The notes beneath the pieces were generated by a model that saw nothing but the letters and a program-made list of their open reading frames with translations, was not told where the DNA came from and made no database searches. A stretch of DNA of 42,099 bases from Gnetum montanum. Its lineage: Eukaryota > Streptophyta > Gnetopsida > Gnetales > Gnetaceae. The stretch is taken from positions 426,355 to 468,453 of the forward strand of contig MNCI01024020.1 of the NCBI GenBank assembly GCA_015680685.1, given 5' to 3'. The translations under genes were made by a program, and so were the position numbers. Every line of letters starts with the position of its first letter. Positions within the stretch are counted from its first letter, which is position 1. Below are positions 19,372 through 31,753 of this stretch, one piece after another.

Positions 19372-20797
19372 TATAGTAACCAAAAACATCAAAGGTTGGA
19401 ATGGTACTTTGAGAGGTTTGAACTCACATAGCCTTGATCTCACTTCCATACAAAGGCCTACTAAGAATGGAGGTGAGGTGCCTAAGATGGTCTTGTCAAT
19501 CAAAGTAGGACTTATGGATGTTATGACAAAATAAGTGTTAAGGTGTTGATATGGCATCCACAGTGTCCATGATGCTCATGAGTGTGAGTGTAGTAAAGGT
19601 CTTGGACATAACATCAAGGGTGCAAATACATGAGTACTTGATTAAATAGTGAAAAATGCAAATTGAATGCTAAAATGCTTGAGAAAATGCATAGAATGTG
19701 AGTAAGAGAGAGAGGCACCNTATCCCAAATTTCACCAAAATGCCAAATGTGCTTAGGTGCAAGAGTGCTCAAAATACAAGTATGCTCGTCAATTGCTTAA
19801 AAATGCCCACCAAGATGCCAAAATGCCAACCCCTAACACATGAAGCACTGGGGTATTTATAGGCCTAAGATTAGCATGAATCACATGTCGCAAATCTAAC
19901 TACACTTCCACTAAAGTGAGATGGTGTTATGCTAGTGTTCTCCAATGGACCTTGTGAAACTACCAGACTATGACTACATTGCTGAGATTACATGTGTGAG
20001 TGCCAAATAGATCACAATGTACCTTAGCATAGTGCAAAATAGTGTAGTTTGAAAACTATGCTCCAGGACTATGCTGCCCACTCTCTCGAGTGGTGTTAAG
20101 CATAGGTACAATTTAGGGGCAAATGGAGGATGCAAAAGAAATAAAACATGCTAATCTTGCTTGTCAAAGGAATGTATGGTGCTAAGATGTAGGTTGATGC
20201 TAGGTTCTATAGGTAGTTTAAGTAGACTACATAGACTATGCTCTGGAGCGTAGCCTTTGGAGTTAGGCAAATCTTGCTAGAAAATGATGCTTAATGTAGG
20301 CTATGCTAGCTATGCTCTACAGTGTAGTCCTAGAGGTGAAAGCATAACCCTGACACTTGGAAAAATTTGGCAAAGATTATGTGCCCATGCAGATAATGCT
20401 AGCTACGCTCTAGAGCATAGCAAAGAGCATAGGCTTAGGGGTTAGAAAATATGCCAAATTATTACTTCCATCCCAATCATGCTCAGCAACCTCTAGCTCA
20501 ACACTTAGGAAAATTTGCAAAACTAGTCATTCCAAGGCTAACTATGCTAACCACGCTCTAGAGTGTAGTCTCAAAAGGGTGAGCATAGATAGGACACTTA
20601 AAAATTTGGTAGCTACTATTGACACTTAGAAAAATTTTGTAGATCTGGACTGTTAGTGCCAACTACAATGACTATGCTTTGGAGCATAGTCCTAGTAGTG
20701 GGAGCATAGTCTTAACACTTAGATAAAATTTACCAAGTTTTGACACTTAGAAAAATATTTAGTTGAGACCTAGGAGCCCAAATTTGGTGGTGTTTCA
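19372..20797 (-). repeat. 5' LTR of element b
   Basis: The minus strand begins TGAAACACCACC at 20797 and ends near 19372 beside the PBS (terminal CA decayed to TA), 1,426 bp. It pairs with the LTR at 22048-23741. A TATA box TATAAATA lies on the minus strand at 19861-19854. The U3 part has many near-palindromes with core CTCTAGAG flanked by CTATG/CATAG. One undetermined base (n) is at 19720. Confidence 0.85.
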
Positions 20798-21526
20798 ACA
20801 GCCAAGATGTAGGACATCTAAGTCATATGCAGTGGGGGAATGTACACAATGTGCATGTAAGGTTGCACATGCATAATGGTTACTAGTACAGATGATAGGA
20901 TAGGCTGTGAAGGTATGAGAAAGGATAGGCTAAAAATATGTATAACATCTTGTCACATTTTCTATGTTTGGTGGGTCACCACCATAGGCATGGACCTAGG
21001 CAGTGATACCTAACTGATGACTGTCACTAAAAATATAGATGGGCAAGAGTACAAGGGAATGAAAGTAAAGGTTGTCCATTAGAACAAGGTGTGGAATGAG
21101 TCTTCATTCTTAGATCAAGTTTCATACTCATCCTACTCCTCTTACAGGGGCTTCTCATAGTCTATCCTTGCCTTACAACTAGTGTTTTAAATAAGGTTAT
21201 TGATAATCCATCGGTAAGGCTCCGTGAGTAAAATGAAGTCCACAACAAAGGGGAAGTATTTCTTCCCATTCTAGTGTATGAGCTAGTAACTTCGTTTGGC
21301 CTTCATTTCTTTCCAATCTACATATTGATCTACTTGAATCTTTAAACTAATAACATTGTACTACTCATCATTCAACACCATGTACTCTGAAGGTAGGTTG
21401 TAGAACCTAAAGGATTACCTCTATTCTATAACAAGGCTAAGAGAATGGTCAATCGAGATCTCCTGCTGAATGGGTCGAACAACAACCGTGCTTAAAGTGG
21501 AGGTCAAAGTCTTCTTAGGTGTTCAT
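20798..21526 (-). pseudogene. gag: Gag start of element a, truncated by element b
   Basis: Homologous, block by block, to the start of the element b gag (18150-18930): ATG at 21526 corresponds to ATG 18930, and the similarity runs to the LTR start at 20797. The rest of this gag should lie beyond element b, outside the window. Stops throughout. Confidence 0.72.
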
Positions 21527-22023
21527 GGTGCAAAGGGGAGATGTAAAAAGTTTCCATTTGCGAAAGGTAGAAAAAAGGCTAACTCTACTAACTAGAAAAA
21601 TGACTAAGTGCAAAAATGTAGAAAAGAAAGGGCTAAGAAGAAAATTGCTTTAAAAAAAAAAGACTAAGTGTAAAAGAACATAGAAAAAATGACTAAGTGT
21701 AAATTATTAAAAAAATGGCTAAATCTGGGACTATACTCACTATGCTAGAGACAACTATGCTCTCTATGCTAAGAGCTAGCTACACTCTCCTAAGTGCCCA
21801 GAATTTAGCTAAGTGCATGGTATACGCTTTGGTGTTGTCAAGTACGGTTCCAAGGGAACCAACAATGGGATCTAGTCTACACTAACGGTTTGCAAAAAAA
21901 ACCTGACACTTGCCTGAGATCTAGCTACTATCAAGGTAGGTCCATAGGCCTAGAGCTACTAATGGTAGTAGAGAGAGCATGTAAGGAAACAACCAAGGGA
22001 AACCACAGAAGGAAATGGTGAAG
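21527..22023 (-). other. Leader of element a
   Basis: Similar to 18931-19347, with repeats of AAAATGACTAAGTG-like words at 21590-21720 and CTATGCT-containing words at 21740-21780. No gene seen. Confidence 0.5.
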
Positions 22024-22041
22024 GCCCTCCTTCTAGCATTA
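22024..22041 (-). promoter_or_regulatory. tRNA-Asn primer-binding site of element a
   Basis: Plus strand GCCCTCCTTCTAGCATTA is the reverse complement of the PBS, with 14 consecutive matches and changes only at the last bases. Six bases (GAAAAC) lie between it and the LTR end. Confidence 0.82.
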
Positions 22042-22047
22042 GAAAAC

Positions 22048-23741
22048 TATAGCAAGCAAAAACATAAGAGGCTAGAATAGTACACCGAGAGGTTTGCAGT
22101 GATACAACTTGATCCTATGTCCATGTGAGGGCCTATTGGAAATGGAGGTAGGGGTGCCTAGAATGGTCTTGTTGATTAAATTGGGACTTATAGGATGTTA
22201 CACCAAAAAAATGTCAAGTGGTTTGCATGGTGTTTGCAACATTCATGATGTCAACTTGGGTGAGCATAGTTGAGGTTTCTAGCACAAAACAAGGGTGAAA
22301 ACATGTGAATATGTGCATAAAAATAGCAAAAATGCTAGTAAGAGGCTAGAATGCAAGTAAAAATGCCATAAAATGCACAGGGAGTGAGTGAGAGAGAAAG
22401 AAGCACTACCCCAAATGGGGGTAGCATATATAACTAAAAGGAAAGGGTGAAGAGATACATGGTATATAGAAAGACATAGTAGGTAGCATAGTCATAGTCT
22501 TAGGGTGTCTAGGCTATGAAGACTAATGTCCATCATGAGGTTTGGACTTGCCAAGTTGGCTACTATGGTGTCCTATGGGCTATAGTGGTCTACAATGTGA
22601 TAGGTGGACATGTAACGGTGTTGCAGTGGTGTGCAACGGTATCTACCAAAGTGCTAAGTGCACTCAAATGCAAGAATGGAAAAAAATGTCAATGCTCAAA
22701 TTTGCAAATAGAATGAAAGAATTTCCAACCCCTAAAACATGAAACATTGGGGTATTTATAAGCCTATGGTTAGCACGAATTGTGGGTTAAGTGCCATGTG
22801 GCAAAGGGCCAATTAGAACTATGTTAGCCCCAACTATGCTCCCATTGAAGCAAATGATGTTCTACTGGTGTGCTCCAATGAACCCTGTGAGACTACCAAA
22901 CTATGACTATGCTGCCAACACTACATGTGAGAATGCCAAACAGACCATAATGTACCTAAAAATAATGCAAAATAGTGCAGTTTTGAAGACTACGATCTGA
23001 GACTATGTTGTCCACTCTCTTGAGTGGTGTCAAGCGTAGGTACAATTTAAGGACAAATGGAGGGTGTAAAAGAAATGGAAACTACTGATATTGCTTGTCA
23101 AAGGAATGTTGGGGCTAAGATGGAGGCCGATGCTAAGTTTTGGAGGCTTTTGAAGCTAGTTCTTCATGACTATGCTAACTACACTCTAGAGCATAGTCCA
23201 ACAATTAGGGAAATTTTGCAAAAAGTGTGTTCCAGTGCTGACTACACTAACTACACTCTAGAATGTAGTCCTAGTAGTAAGAGCATAGCCTTGACACTTA
23301 GGAAAATCTAGCAAAAAGTGATGTCCTCATGTAGACTAAGCTAACTACACTTTAGAGCATAGTAGGAAGCATAGGCTTAAAAGTTGGAAAATCTACCAAA
23401 CTGTTTCTTCCATGTCAATCGAGCCTAACAACTTCTTGCTTGACACTTAGGCAAATGTGAAAAACTAGCCATTACTATGCGAACTACACTGACTAGGCTC
23501 TAGAGTATAGTATTGTTAGTGAGAGTATAGTCAAAACACTTAGAAAATTTTGTAGATGCTATTGAAACTTAGTAAAAATCTTGCAAATATAAACTATTTG
23601 TGTCAACTATGCTAACTACACTCTAAAGCATAGTCCCAACAGTGGGGAGCATAGTCTCAACACTTAGAGAAATTTGCTAAGTTTTGACACTTAAACAAAT
23701 TTGTAGCTAAGACTTAGTGGTCCAAATTTGGTGGTGTTTCA
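22048..23741 (-). repeat. Shared LTR between elements a and c
   Basis: The minus strand starts TGAAACACCACCAAATTTGG at 23741 and ends at 22048 beside the PBS, 1,694 bp. It is homologous along its length to the element b LTR. A TATA box TATAAATA lies on the minus strand at 22760-22753. It is preceded by a polypurine tract, as a 3' LTR is, and followed by PBS and gag, as a 5' LTR is. It is therefore the middle LTR of a head-to-tail array. Confidence 0.82.
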
Positions 23742-23759
23742 TTGTTTTCTCTTTGTTGA
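23742..23759 (-). promoter_or_regulatory. Decayed polypurine tract of element c
   Basis: The minus strand reads TCAACAAAGAGAAAACAA just before TGAAACACC, versus TCAACAAAGAGGGGCCAA in element 2. The sequence upstream (ATTCTTTGTTGATGTCTTT) also matches the region before the tract in element 1. Confidence 0.82.
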
Positions 23760-25216
23760 CATCTAGAGGAATGGCCAAAAAGACATCAACAAAGAATGAA
23801 AAAACACTACAGTAGGCCCAGCACCAACATCACTCATCTGTATCCAACCATAGGTTACTTTCCCATGCTCAAGAGTGCTAAGGGTAGGGAATGTGTTGGG
23901 TAATAGGGAAATGAAATGCAAATAGTGTGATACTACAAGATGCAGCACCAAGGATGGCTTGTTGCCAGAACAATGATCTCTCATTGGAATGCTTGTGAGA
24001 GAGTTAACATCCATGGCACCAACATGGCTTGCACTTGAAATTGTGACATCTCATCGAAATGCTTATGAGAAGGTTATGTGTATCAAGGTTGGACCTGTTG
24101 TGAAATTGTAGCTCTATTAGTTTTTTCTTGGGAACATTTTTTACCTTGTTCTCTCTTTGCTCTTATTTTTTTATGTTTTTTTATTTTCTCACTACGAGGG
24201 GAACCTACTTTGGATTTTTCACATTGCAAAATGCTAGCTACGAGATGCTTTCCATCAAGTAAACTACATGTTACATAATGGTCTTTTCTTTAGTGCAACC
24301 ATGTCACATTTGTAAAATAGGTGTTTCCTCCCTAGGATGAGTTGTGTTATATCCACTTATGCTTTGACCAGCTCACAGAGGTTCCCCATAGAATGAGTTG
24401 CATTACATTCACTATAGATTCTATGATTGACTTAGAGAAAGTGAAATGTGCATCAAAGGGGTTTGCAAGCTTGGTGGTGTAGGGGAATGTGGAAAAATGC
24501 AAGGTAAAAGGGATAAATGCAAGGTAAAAGGGATGAATACAAGTAGGCTATAGCACAGCAAATAAGGGTGTGCACTCCGGAGTGGCTTGGCTAGTCTAAT
24601 CATGCAGATCAAAGTAATGTGGTAACTTGCCATTGCAATGAGATGCATCTCTACATAACTACCTTTGGAGCTTCATCCTACAAACACAACACAGAGAGCA
24701 ACCACACAACATCAGATGAGAGTAAAATATTGGACATGGGCTTGCTACAAGTGCTACAACAACTAGACCAGTTGCAAGTTCTTGAAGTTCTAGTAAACAT
24801 GCTAGGGTGATGATGCTGCAACTGCTCCAAAGGGTTGTATTAACAGTGAGAGCTCAAAGCACCATTGAGATGCCCAAGATTGATAATGCTACAAGTGCAT
24901 CTTTGAGCTGGTAGTGCTGGCAACTATGGCAGGAGCTCTAAAAGGTTAGCCAAATGCCCAAGGGTGGTTCTAAAAGATTAACAAAATGCTAAGGGACGAT
25001 AATGTTGCATATGTTCCAAAAGCCTCTCCCAATGATAGGAAATCCATTCTAGAATGGCAATGTCCCCACCCCACCCACAAGATGTAAGTTGATGAGGTGA
25101 AGTTGGAAGTATTGTCACTCACTTATTTGGAGAACTATGTGTGTTAAATTGCAAACCTATTTTGAGGTCTTGCTAGATCATGGTACACTAGTTTATAATT
25201 CTAGTAGATTAGTGTA
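23760..25216 (-). other. Spacer of element c, no gene seen
   Basis: Between polypurine tract and repeat array. Short stop-rich frames only. A repeat of AAATGCAAGGTAAAAGGGAT lies at 24495-24535. It corresponds in position to 12791-13833 of element 1. Confidence 0.55.
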
Positions 25217-25372
25217 TGCTAGTTAACATCATAGCAGCTTTTGGATGTTATGCCAGTTTAAAATCATGACCTGAGAATAAGTTGTGCCAGTTTAGTGTCA
25301 TGAAAAATGGTCTATGCCAGTTTATAGTTGTAGTGGACTTTTACTTTGACAGTTTATAGTCATAGTAGACTG
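25217..25372 (-). repeat. Mini stem-loop array of element c
   Basis: Four to five units on the minus strand with the form GTC-N6-GAC then (A)TAAACTG(G)CA. The best kept is GTCTACTATGACTATAAACT (around 25370). Copies such as TGCCAGTTTA on the plus strand lie at about 25251, 25285, 25315 and 25347, so spacing is again about 30 bases. Confidence 0.75.
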
Positions 25373-25429
25373 TTGTTTACTATGCTTTATCATTGATTAG
25401 GTGCTATGTACTAGCCATAGTATGACTTC

Positions 25430-27000
25430 AAATACAAGTGGCTCACTAGACTAGAAAATTCATTGCCATCATGGTTAGAAAGCTTGAATGCTCCATTATC
25501 ATAGGCCTTGATGACCAAGAAAGGCCCTTCCTAGTTGGCTGAGAACTTGGTTATGGATTCATGAATGGCCTTGAGAATTAAGTCCCCCCTCTTAATCAAG
25601 CGTTGGTGTTGGTTGTAATGGTGTTTCTACCATTACATTTGTTGGTACCACTCAATATGACTAAGCATTTTCATGAACTCTTCCTCCATTGAGTCAAGGT
25701 TCATGGTTCTCAAGTCATCATTTTGAGCCTTGTTGATGAAGCGTAAGAGGATTACATGGAGTGATGGGACCTACAATTCAAGAGGCAAAATAACTTTAGA
25801 CCCATAAATAAGGCCATATGGTGTCTTACTTGTTACTATTATACATGTCATGTAGTAGGCCTAGAGTGCATAGATTAGTATCTCATGCCATCACCATTTT
25901 CTACTACTAAGCATCTTCTTTAGAAGGTTGACAATGACCTTTCTTGTGTTCTCCACTTTTCCATTCACCTATAGGTAGTAGGGAAACATAAAGGAATGTT
26001 TGATTTTGAAGCATTTTCAAAAGGCTTTGGTCTTAGCATTGCTAAACTATGGCTCGTTATCTATGACTATGATCATGGGTAAAGCAAAATAGGTCACTAT
26101 GTTATCTAGTAAAACTTAGTAGAGCTACTACAATGTTGTCTTCCTAAGGATAATAACTTCAACCCACTTGGTAAAATACTTAGTTGCATTTATAATGAAG
26201 CTATTCCTTGTGGAGGACTTAGGCATTATAGGCCCTATGATGTCCAACCTCCAATGTTGGAATGGCTACATGATCTACATTATGTGTAATTGAATAGGTG
26301 GCACATGCATTAAGTTACCATGCTATTGACACATGTTACACGTCTTGACCTTGGAAACATAGTTGCACTTCATGTAACGCCAGTAGTAGCCTAAGTGTCT
26401 TATCTTTATTACCATTTTCCTAGGTTCTATGTGGCCTCTGCACAATCCCTCGTGGACTTGGTCAATGATAATCTATGCTTTTCTATCACTAACTTAGGTC
26501 CACAATATGTCATCATAGGATCTACAACACAAAGTGCTATCACCCATGATGCTATACTACCATGATCATTTTCGCACTGCATCCTTTTGGGTAGTGGCTA
26601 GATGATATGAAGGTTCACCCTATAGAAGGTATGCTTTGATGTCATCATACCACTCTACTGCATGGGTTGTGCTTACTATGGATATAGATGTAATGTTAGT
26701 TGTCTACATGATAGCCATAGTGCAATTCATCACTAAGGTGGGCAAGGCATGAAACATATTAGGTCTAATGTATAAGGCTAACATTACTAATGCTTTGAAA
26801 ATGGTGTTCTCATTGCAGGGAATATGCTAAACATCAGTGGTTGCAAATTACTTAAGTGCTTTGCTAGGTCACAATAAGGTTGCAAGTGCTGAGCTTTACA
26901 TGAATAAAACTCTGTGACTTGGTTAACAACTAGTTGTGAATCACCTCGAATTGCTATGTTCTATATTCCTAGGTCATGGGCTACTATGATACCCTAGAGG
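25430..27000 (-). pseudogene. pol: Decayed integrase and archaeal-type RNase H of element c
   Basis: Clear minus-strand matches are: HEGLCRGH...LGYYWRYMK...KVKTCNMCQ (26460-26325), the zinc module; RLDIIGPIMPKS (about 26255-26220), first Asp; VIDNEP (about 26075-26045), second Asp; VNGKVENT (about 25970-25945), third catalytic Glu, still present; and KFSAN*EG (about 25560-25535), the C-terminal domain with Trp changed to stop. Frame changes and stops are many. Confidence 0.85.
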
Positions 27001-28889
27001 AGACCTTCATACTCCACCGCACTATTAGTGCATGGGAATACAAATGGTATGTGAAGGATCATATCTCTCCAAAGGGGAATGTGATTATAGTAGTGGCACT
27101 ACCCCCTTGAGAGGTTGAAGCACCATCAAAGTGTAAGAGTGCATCAAAATTATTAGGCACTTGACTTATGCTAGTGACATGCTCATCTAAAAATTTTGGA
27201 TCTATCATTGCTTGATCATTGATTGGGGAAGCCATAAGTTATGTGACTATTGCTTAACCTTTGGTCGATGCTTGTGCAATGTAATGTAGGTCAAACTCCA
27301 CAGCTATTGCTTTCCAACATGCAATGTGACTAATCTCATAGATATTCATGGTAATGGCTCATAGGACATTACTTTTACAGATGATGTTAACTTGGCTATG
27401 AGAAAGATAATGACTCCACTTCTTAAGCATAAAAACTAATGTAGGGAAATTCTTTTCCACATCATTATACTTTGCTTCATAGGATACCAATGCATGGCTT
27501 AGGTAGTATACCAACATCTTTGTGCCATCATCTTATTTTTCACAAAGCAAAGAAGTGATGCACATATTAAAGGTAGCAAGGTAGATGTAGAAAGGTTTAT
27601 CTCCTTGTAGAGGGTAGACCATTAGAAGTTGAGCTAGCTCTTTCTTAAGGTTATAAAATGCCTTTTAGCATTGAGTTTTCCACTCAAAGTGGATCCCTTT
27701 TTTGACCAAATGTTACATGGGCAATAACTTATTAGTCAACTGTGTGATAAATTAACATATAAATTGCAATCTACCTTGTAACCCTCATAGCTCCTTAAGG
27801 TTAGACGATGGTGCTAAGTTGGTGATGGCCTTAACCTTATCAGGGTCTATGTGTATGCCTACTTTGAATACTACAAAACCTAGCATGTGGCTTTTCTTGA
27901 CACTAAACACACATATCTTAAGATTCAACGTAAGTTCATGCTTTAGACAATGTTTGAGTACAAGGTATAAATCATCTGCATGATTGTGTGTTGCTTTGCA
28001 CTTAACTGCTATATCGTCAATGTAATCATTGAGAAGACCTAAAAGGTAATCACTAAAAATGTATGTTATGCCTTGTTAATAAGTCACTCTTATGTTCTTA
28101 AGTATGAAGGGCATCATAGTATAACAAAATGTACCACAAGGGGTCATGAAGATAGCACTGAGCTGGTGCTCTAGGTTGATCCAAATCTGGTTGTAACCTA
28201 AGAACCCATCCAGAAAGGACAGCAAGGCATGACCAGCCATAGTATCAACCAATTGATAAATACTAGGTAATGGAAAATTATCTTTAATAGTTACCTTGTT
28301 TAGATCCCAAAATTCTATGCAAATGCATATACTTCCATTTTCTTAGGTATAACCACGATGTTGGAGACCCAGTCTGTGTAATCAATAGGCCAAATTAAAC
28401 CAACTTTGTAGAGCTTAGTGATTTCATCATGGAATACCAATGCCACATCAATCTTGACCTTGCAAGCTTTCTACTTAACTAGTTTTATGCTAGGATTGAG
28501 GATTATGTTATGTTGTACTACATTAGGATCTAGGCTAGGCATGTCTTCATAAGACCATGTGAATGCCTTGATTTTTTCATTAAGTACTTTTGTTATGTTT
28601 TGGGCATGTTGAGGCTCTAGTAAAGAAATAAGTTTCAATGCCTTTGCCTTGCCACTAAGTGTTGCTACAAGGATTTTAACAAGGGAACCCTTAGTGATGT
28701 CAGTTGCCTCTAGATCTAAAGCCTTAGCTAAATGGTCTAGCCAATCTAGCAGTGCCTCTCAAATGTTATGTGTTCATCGTAGGATTAAGGTCTAGGCATT
28801 GTGGGTCAATGCATCACATGAGATCACCATGGGACCTAGTTAGGACCAAAGGTGAGTGAAGTTTCTTATAGATAGTCATGTTGAAAATC
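27001..28889 (-). pseudogene. pol: Decayed RT and RNase H of element c
   Basis: The minus strand starts after an acceptor-like TTTCTGCAG at 28890, with SLTFGPN matching the start of RT in element 1. RT landmarks include the region antisense to 28140-28330 (LVDT-AG, FL-GYNQI, LEHQL, MTPCGTF) and LNDYIDDI (28035-28010, the YVDD box as YIDD). The connection (ASPINDQAMIDPKFLDEHV) lies at about 27255-27170. Frameshifts and stops throughout. Confidence 0.86.
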
Positions 28890-31126
28890 CTGCAGAAATA
28901 ACCAAAAAATGTTAAGCCACACATGTCTTAATGAGGGTAATATGCATAAAATAAAGGAAAGCAATGCAATAAAATTCCACCTAAGTATACAAATGTGATT
29001 TTAAAAGGCAAGGGATGTGTGGGCTAGTTTTAGGCCTCGATATATTATGGGATGTTAGCGGATTGTATGCTTTGCTAAATACATTGTTTTGGACAAGGCT
29101 AGGAGTGCTTGGAATGCAAAGTCAAATTGGAAGTTCACTGGGCAACAAGAAGAATTTATAATTTTTCTAAGTCTAGTAACTATGCTCCCACCCAACAATG
29201 CTCTACACTATTGAGCATAGTCCCAAGGTTGGTGAAACATTAAGTGGCCTTTGTAGGTATAAAAGCATGTTTCACCTTGGGTAAATCTATCATTGTCAAA
29301 GTTGAAAATGCAAAATTTTTAGAGTGTAGGGTACTTAGAAGAGTGTACTTGCTAGAATGTTGCACCAAAGTGGATGCCAACACCCTAGACATACCAATGT
29401 TAATGAGGGAGAGTGAGCACTGGGATGCCTACCATGAGCACACATGGAAGAGCATATGGCACCACCATCTACTAGGTACATTGACTATGCTCTCCTCTTT
29501 CTTACCTTTTCATTCTTTTGTTCATTATTGCACTTGCATTGAGGGTTTTGGGGCTTGATTTTGATGGTTTTCTACCATTGCAAGGGCCACCACAATTGTG
29601 GCCATTGTGGCCACCATGGTAGGGGGGATGTGCATGCACATGGGCCAAGGGTTTGAGCAGTAAGGGTTTTGTGATTGTGTGGGGTTTTATGGGTGATGCA
29701 TCATGGTTTTTTATTTTTTGGTGATGTTTGGTGGATGGGGGTTTTATAGAGGCCATGGCTGCAATGGTGGTTACAACAGCCATAGGTGGAGAGGCCATAG
29801 GCCGCCACTAGGGCCATGTGTTAGGCTTGGTTTATTGATTGTGAAGGACACGATGCAAGGCTCTATAATTTTTAAATTCTTTTCTCAAAACCTTCTATTC
29901 CATGGTGCATCAGGCAAGGGCAACACAAGGATTGGGGCTTGGTGGTAGTGACCAGGGATGGTCAATGTCACACGTGAGGTTCTATGAAAAATTTTGTATT
30001 TTTATTTTTATATTTCTAAGTGTAGGGTATCAGATTAAGGTTTGGTGGTTTTCCTAAGGATGCCACCTACGAGGTAGGGTTCACAAGAGGCTTTGTGATT
30101 TTATTTTTCTTTCAAATGATAGGCATGTGTGGTATGTTTGGTGGCCATGAGGGATGTGGGGGCACCATGTCCTACGGTGAGGATGCACAACCATAGGGAT
30201 TGTGTGAGGGGGTGATGCCAAGGGCATATTTTTCTACATCCCATTTTTTTATTTTTCATTATTTTTTCTAAAACGTTAGTGGTAGGGTAGGGCAAGAGGT
30301 GCAACATGCAACGACATAGTTGGTGTGGGTAGCAGGACTATGGGAGCCATGGCAATAGTAAGCGCTCATCGCATGCTCTTCCCTTGTAGCAATAGGAGAT
30401 GTTAGGCATGAAGGGTGTAGTAAGGCAAAGTGGCAGTGCACAACATCATGGTGGGGCACTAGATGATGGAGAAATAGCATTGGGGTGGTAGCCAAACCTT
30501 GGTTCACTAACCACAACTAGGACTATGCTCCCTTCTCGTAGGCATAGTTGATGTCAAGTGTTCATTGAAATTACCCCTACTCAATAGTTATTTTTTATTT
30601 TGGAATATGCTCTCTGGGGAGTGTAATCAGTAGTTAAAATTTTTTGATATTTGGGACTACACTCTACAATTATCTAAAGTATAGCGAGGGGTTCTAGAGT
30701 TAGAAAAAATTTACATGTTTTTCTGGACTACACTCCCCAAAGAGGTAACCCAAAGTTAGAAAAATTTGTACCCTTCAGGAATATGCTACCTAGAGTTAGA
30801 AATTTTTTTTGAAAATTCTATGTAAAATGCTAAACTCATGAAATGTAAAATGCTAATGCTAAATTGCCAAAATATGCAATCTATAGTGCTAAATGTGCAA
30901 ACATGTGAAACAAAATGCTAATGTTATGCAAAACATGTCGTACCCTAGTGAGTACTAAGCACGTCAAATGTATATGTTGATGTCCTATACCCTTAAGGCC
31001 CAGGGGCCCTAAGATTTTTGCTAGTGTATGTTATTTCATGTTAATTTTGCTAAGTTTAATTTAATGTATTTTTTCATCTAGTGTATACTAACACTTCGTA
31101 TGTTGCTTTTGCGGTTACAGGGTGTT
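28890..31126. other. Part of the PR-RT interval of element c; contents mostly unexplained
   Basis: By position this is the sense intron of element c, and it should hold the first exon of the antisense gene on the plus strand. I could not find that exon. A G-rich segment on the plus strand (29560-29820, with GGCCACC/GGCCAT words) and a stretch at 30100-30520 look unlike the neighbouring A/T-rich sequence and may be another insertion. From 30540 to 30960 short repeats of ATGCTAA and TTAGAAAAATTT-like words occur. No gene is supported. Confidence 0.45.
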
Positions 31127-31424
31127 GTTGAAGCCCATCCTAGTTTTCTTGAAGCTTATTGGCATTCTCTATTACATGAGTGAGCCAATGCCTAAAAAAC
31201 TTGTGCTAGATACGTGGGTGGGTTATCAGGAAATGTGGTTCTAGCTAGGGGCACATGAGTTCCTAGCATTCTTGCTATAGCACTTTAGTGTGATGATGTG
31301 ATCACACTTAGCAGTGGAGGCTACGAGTGTCATCACTAAAAAATTATTACCTATGGCCAACTAGGACATATTGAGATTTATGTCTCATCGGCCGACTACT
31401 ATCAATGATAGAGTAAGTGGTTTG
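31127..31424 (+). pseudogene. Exon 2 homologue of the antisense gene, in element c
   Basis: Acceptor GCGGTTACAG|GGTG at 31126/31127, then a plus-strand frame with a few stops (LLKPILVFLKLIGILYYMSE and on). From about 31259 it aligns without gaps to exon 2 of the antisense gene of element 1: HEFLAFLL*HFSVMM*SHLA against LEFLQFLLRNFSTIVWSDLA, continuing with LL, IL and F at the same spacing, about 17 identities in 54 positions. The Trp of element 1 is a TGA stop here. The exon lies antisense to element c, as in element 1. Its longer start shows that element 1 lost about 120 bases after the acceptor. Element 3 has inserted into it at 31424/31425. Confidence 0.68.
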
Positions 31425-31753
31425 TGAAACACCCTAAATTTCCAAGGCATTCTTGCTTCATCAGGCCATGGCAATTTAGGCGGCATCACGGTAGTTCTTC
31501 AGGAGATTGGCACTCTGAAATTCAAACTGTCCAGTTCAGCAAGTTTTCTACTCCCAGTGTCAACAGGCTCAACAGGTTCTCCAGCCTACCCACCTGAGTA
31601 GTTCATCTAGCCGATAGCCTACTTAGAAGTGATGCATGGAGTTTTCAACAACACTTAGGATGTGCAAAATAGTTCGATAAGTTTTCTAATCAAAAAGTTT
31701 GCTACGCTATGCTATGTAGCATAGAAGGCTTCAGAAGACAGTTGTAGAATGAA

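Larger units (their letters stand above)
15275..20797 (-). mobile_element. Element b: old minus-strand relative, 5' half only
   Basis: Reading the minus strand from 20797 downward: LTR, PBS, leader, gag and protease, cut at 15275 where element 1 has inserted. Its remaining part should lie left of the window. It is A/T-rich, almost without CpG, and full of stops. Its LTR start at 20797 interrupts the gag of element a, and the bases before it (ACAGC on the plus strand, 20798-20802) would be the target duplication. Confidence 0.85.
23742..31424 (-). mobile_element. Element c: old minus-strand element, 3' half
   Basis: On the minus strand from 31424 downward: part of the PR-RT interval (with a piece of the antisense gene on the plus strand), RT, RNase H domains, integrase, mini stem-loop repeats and polypurine tract. 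It joins the shared LTR at 23741. It is very decayed and nearly without CpG. Its 5' half is displaced to the right by the insertion of element 3 at 31425 and is not in the window. Confidence 0.82.

Noticed and set aside
29502-29948. Glycine-rich or His/Pro-rich protein on either strand
   Set aside because: Low-complexity frames from G-rich DNA, without start context or homologue in other elements.
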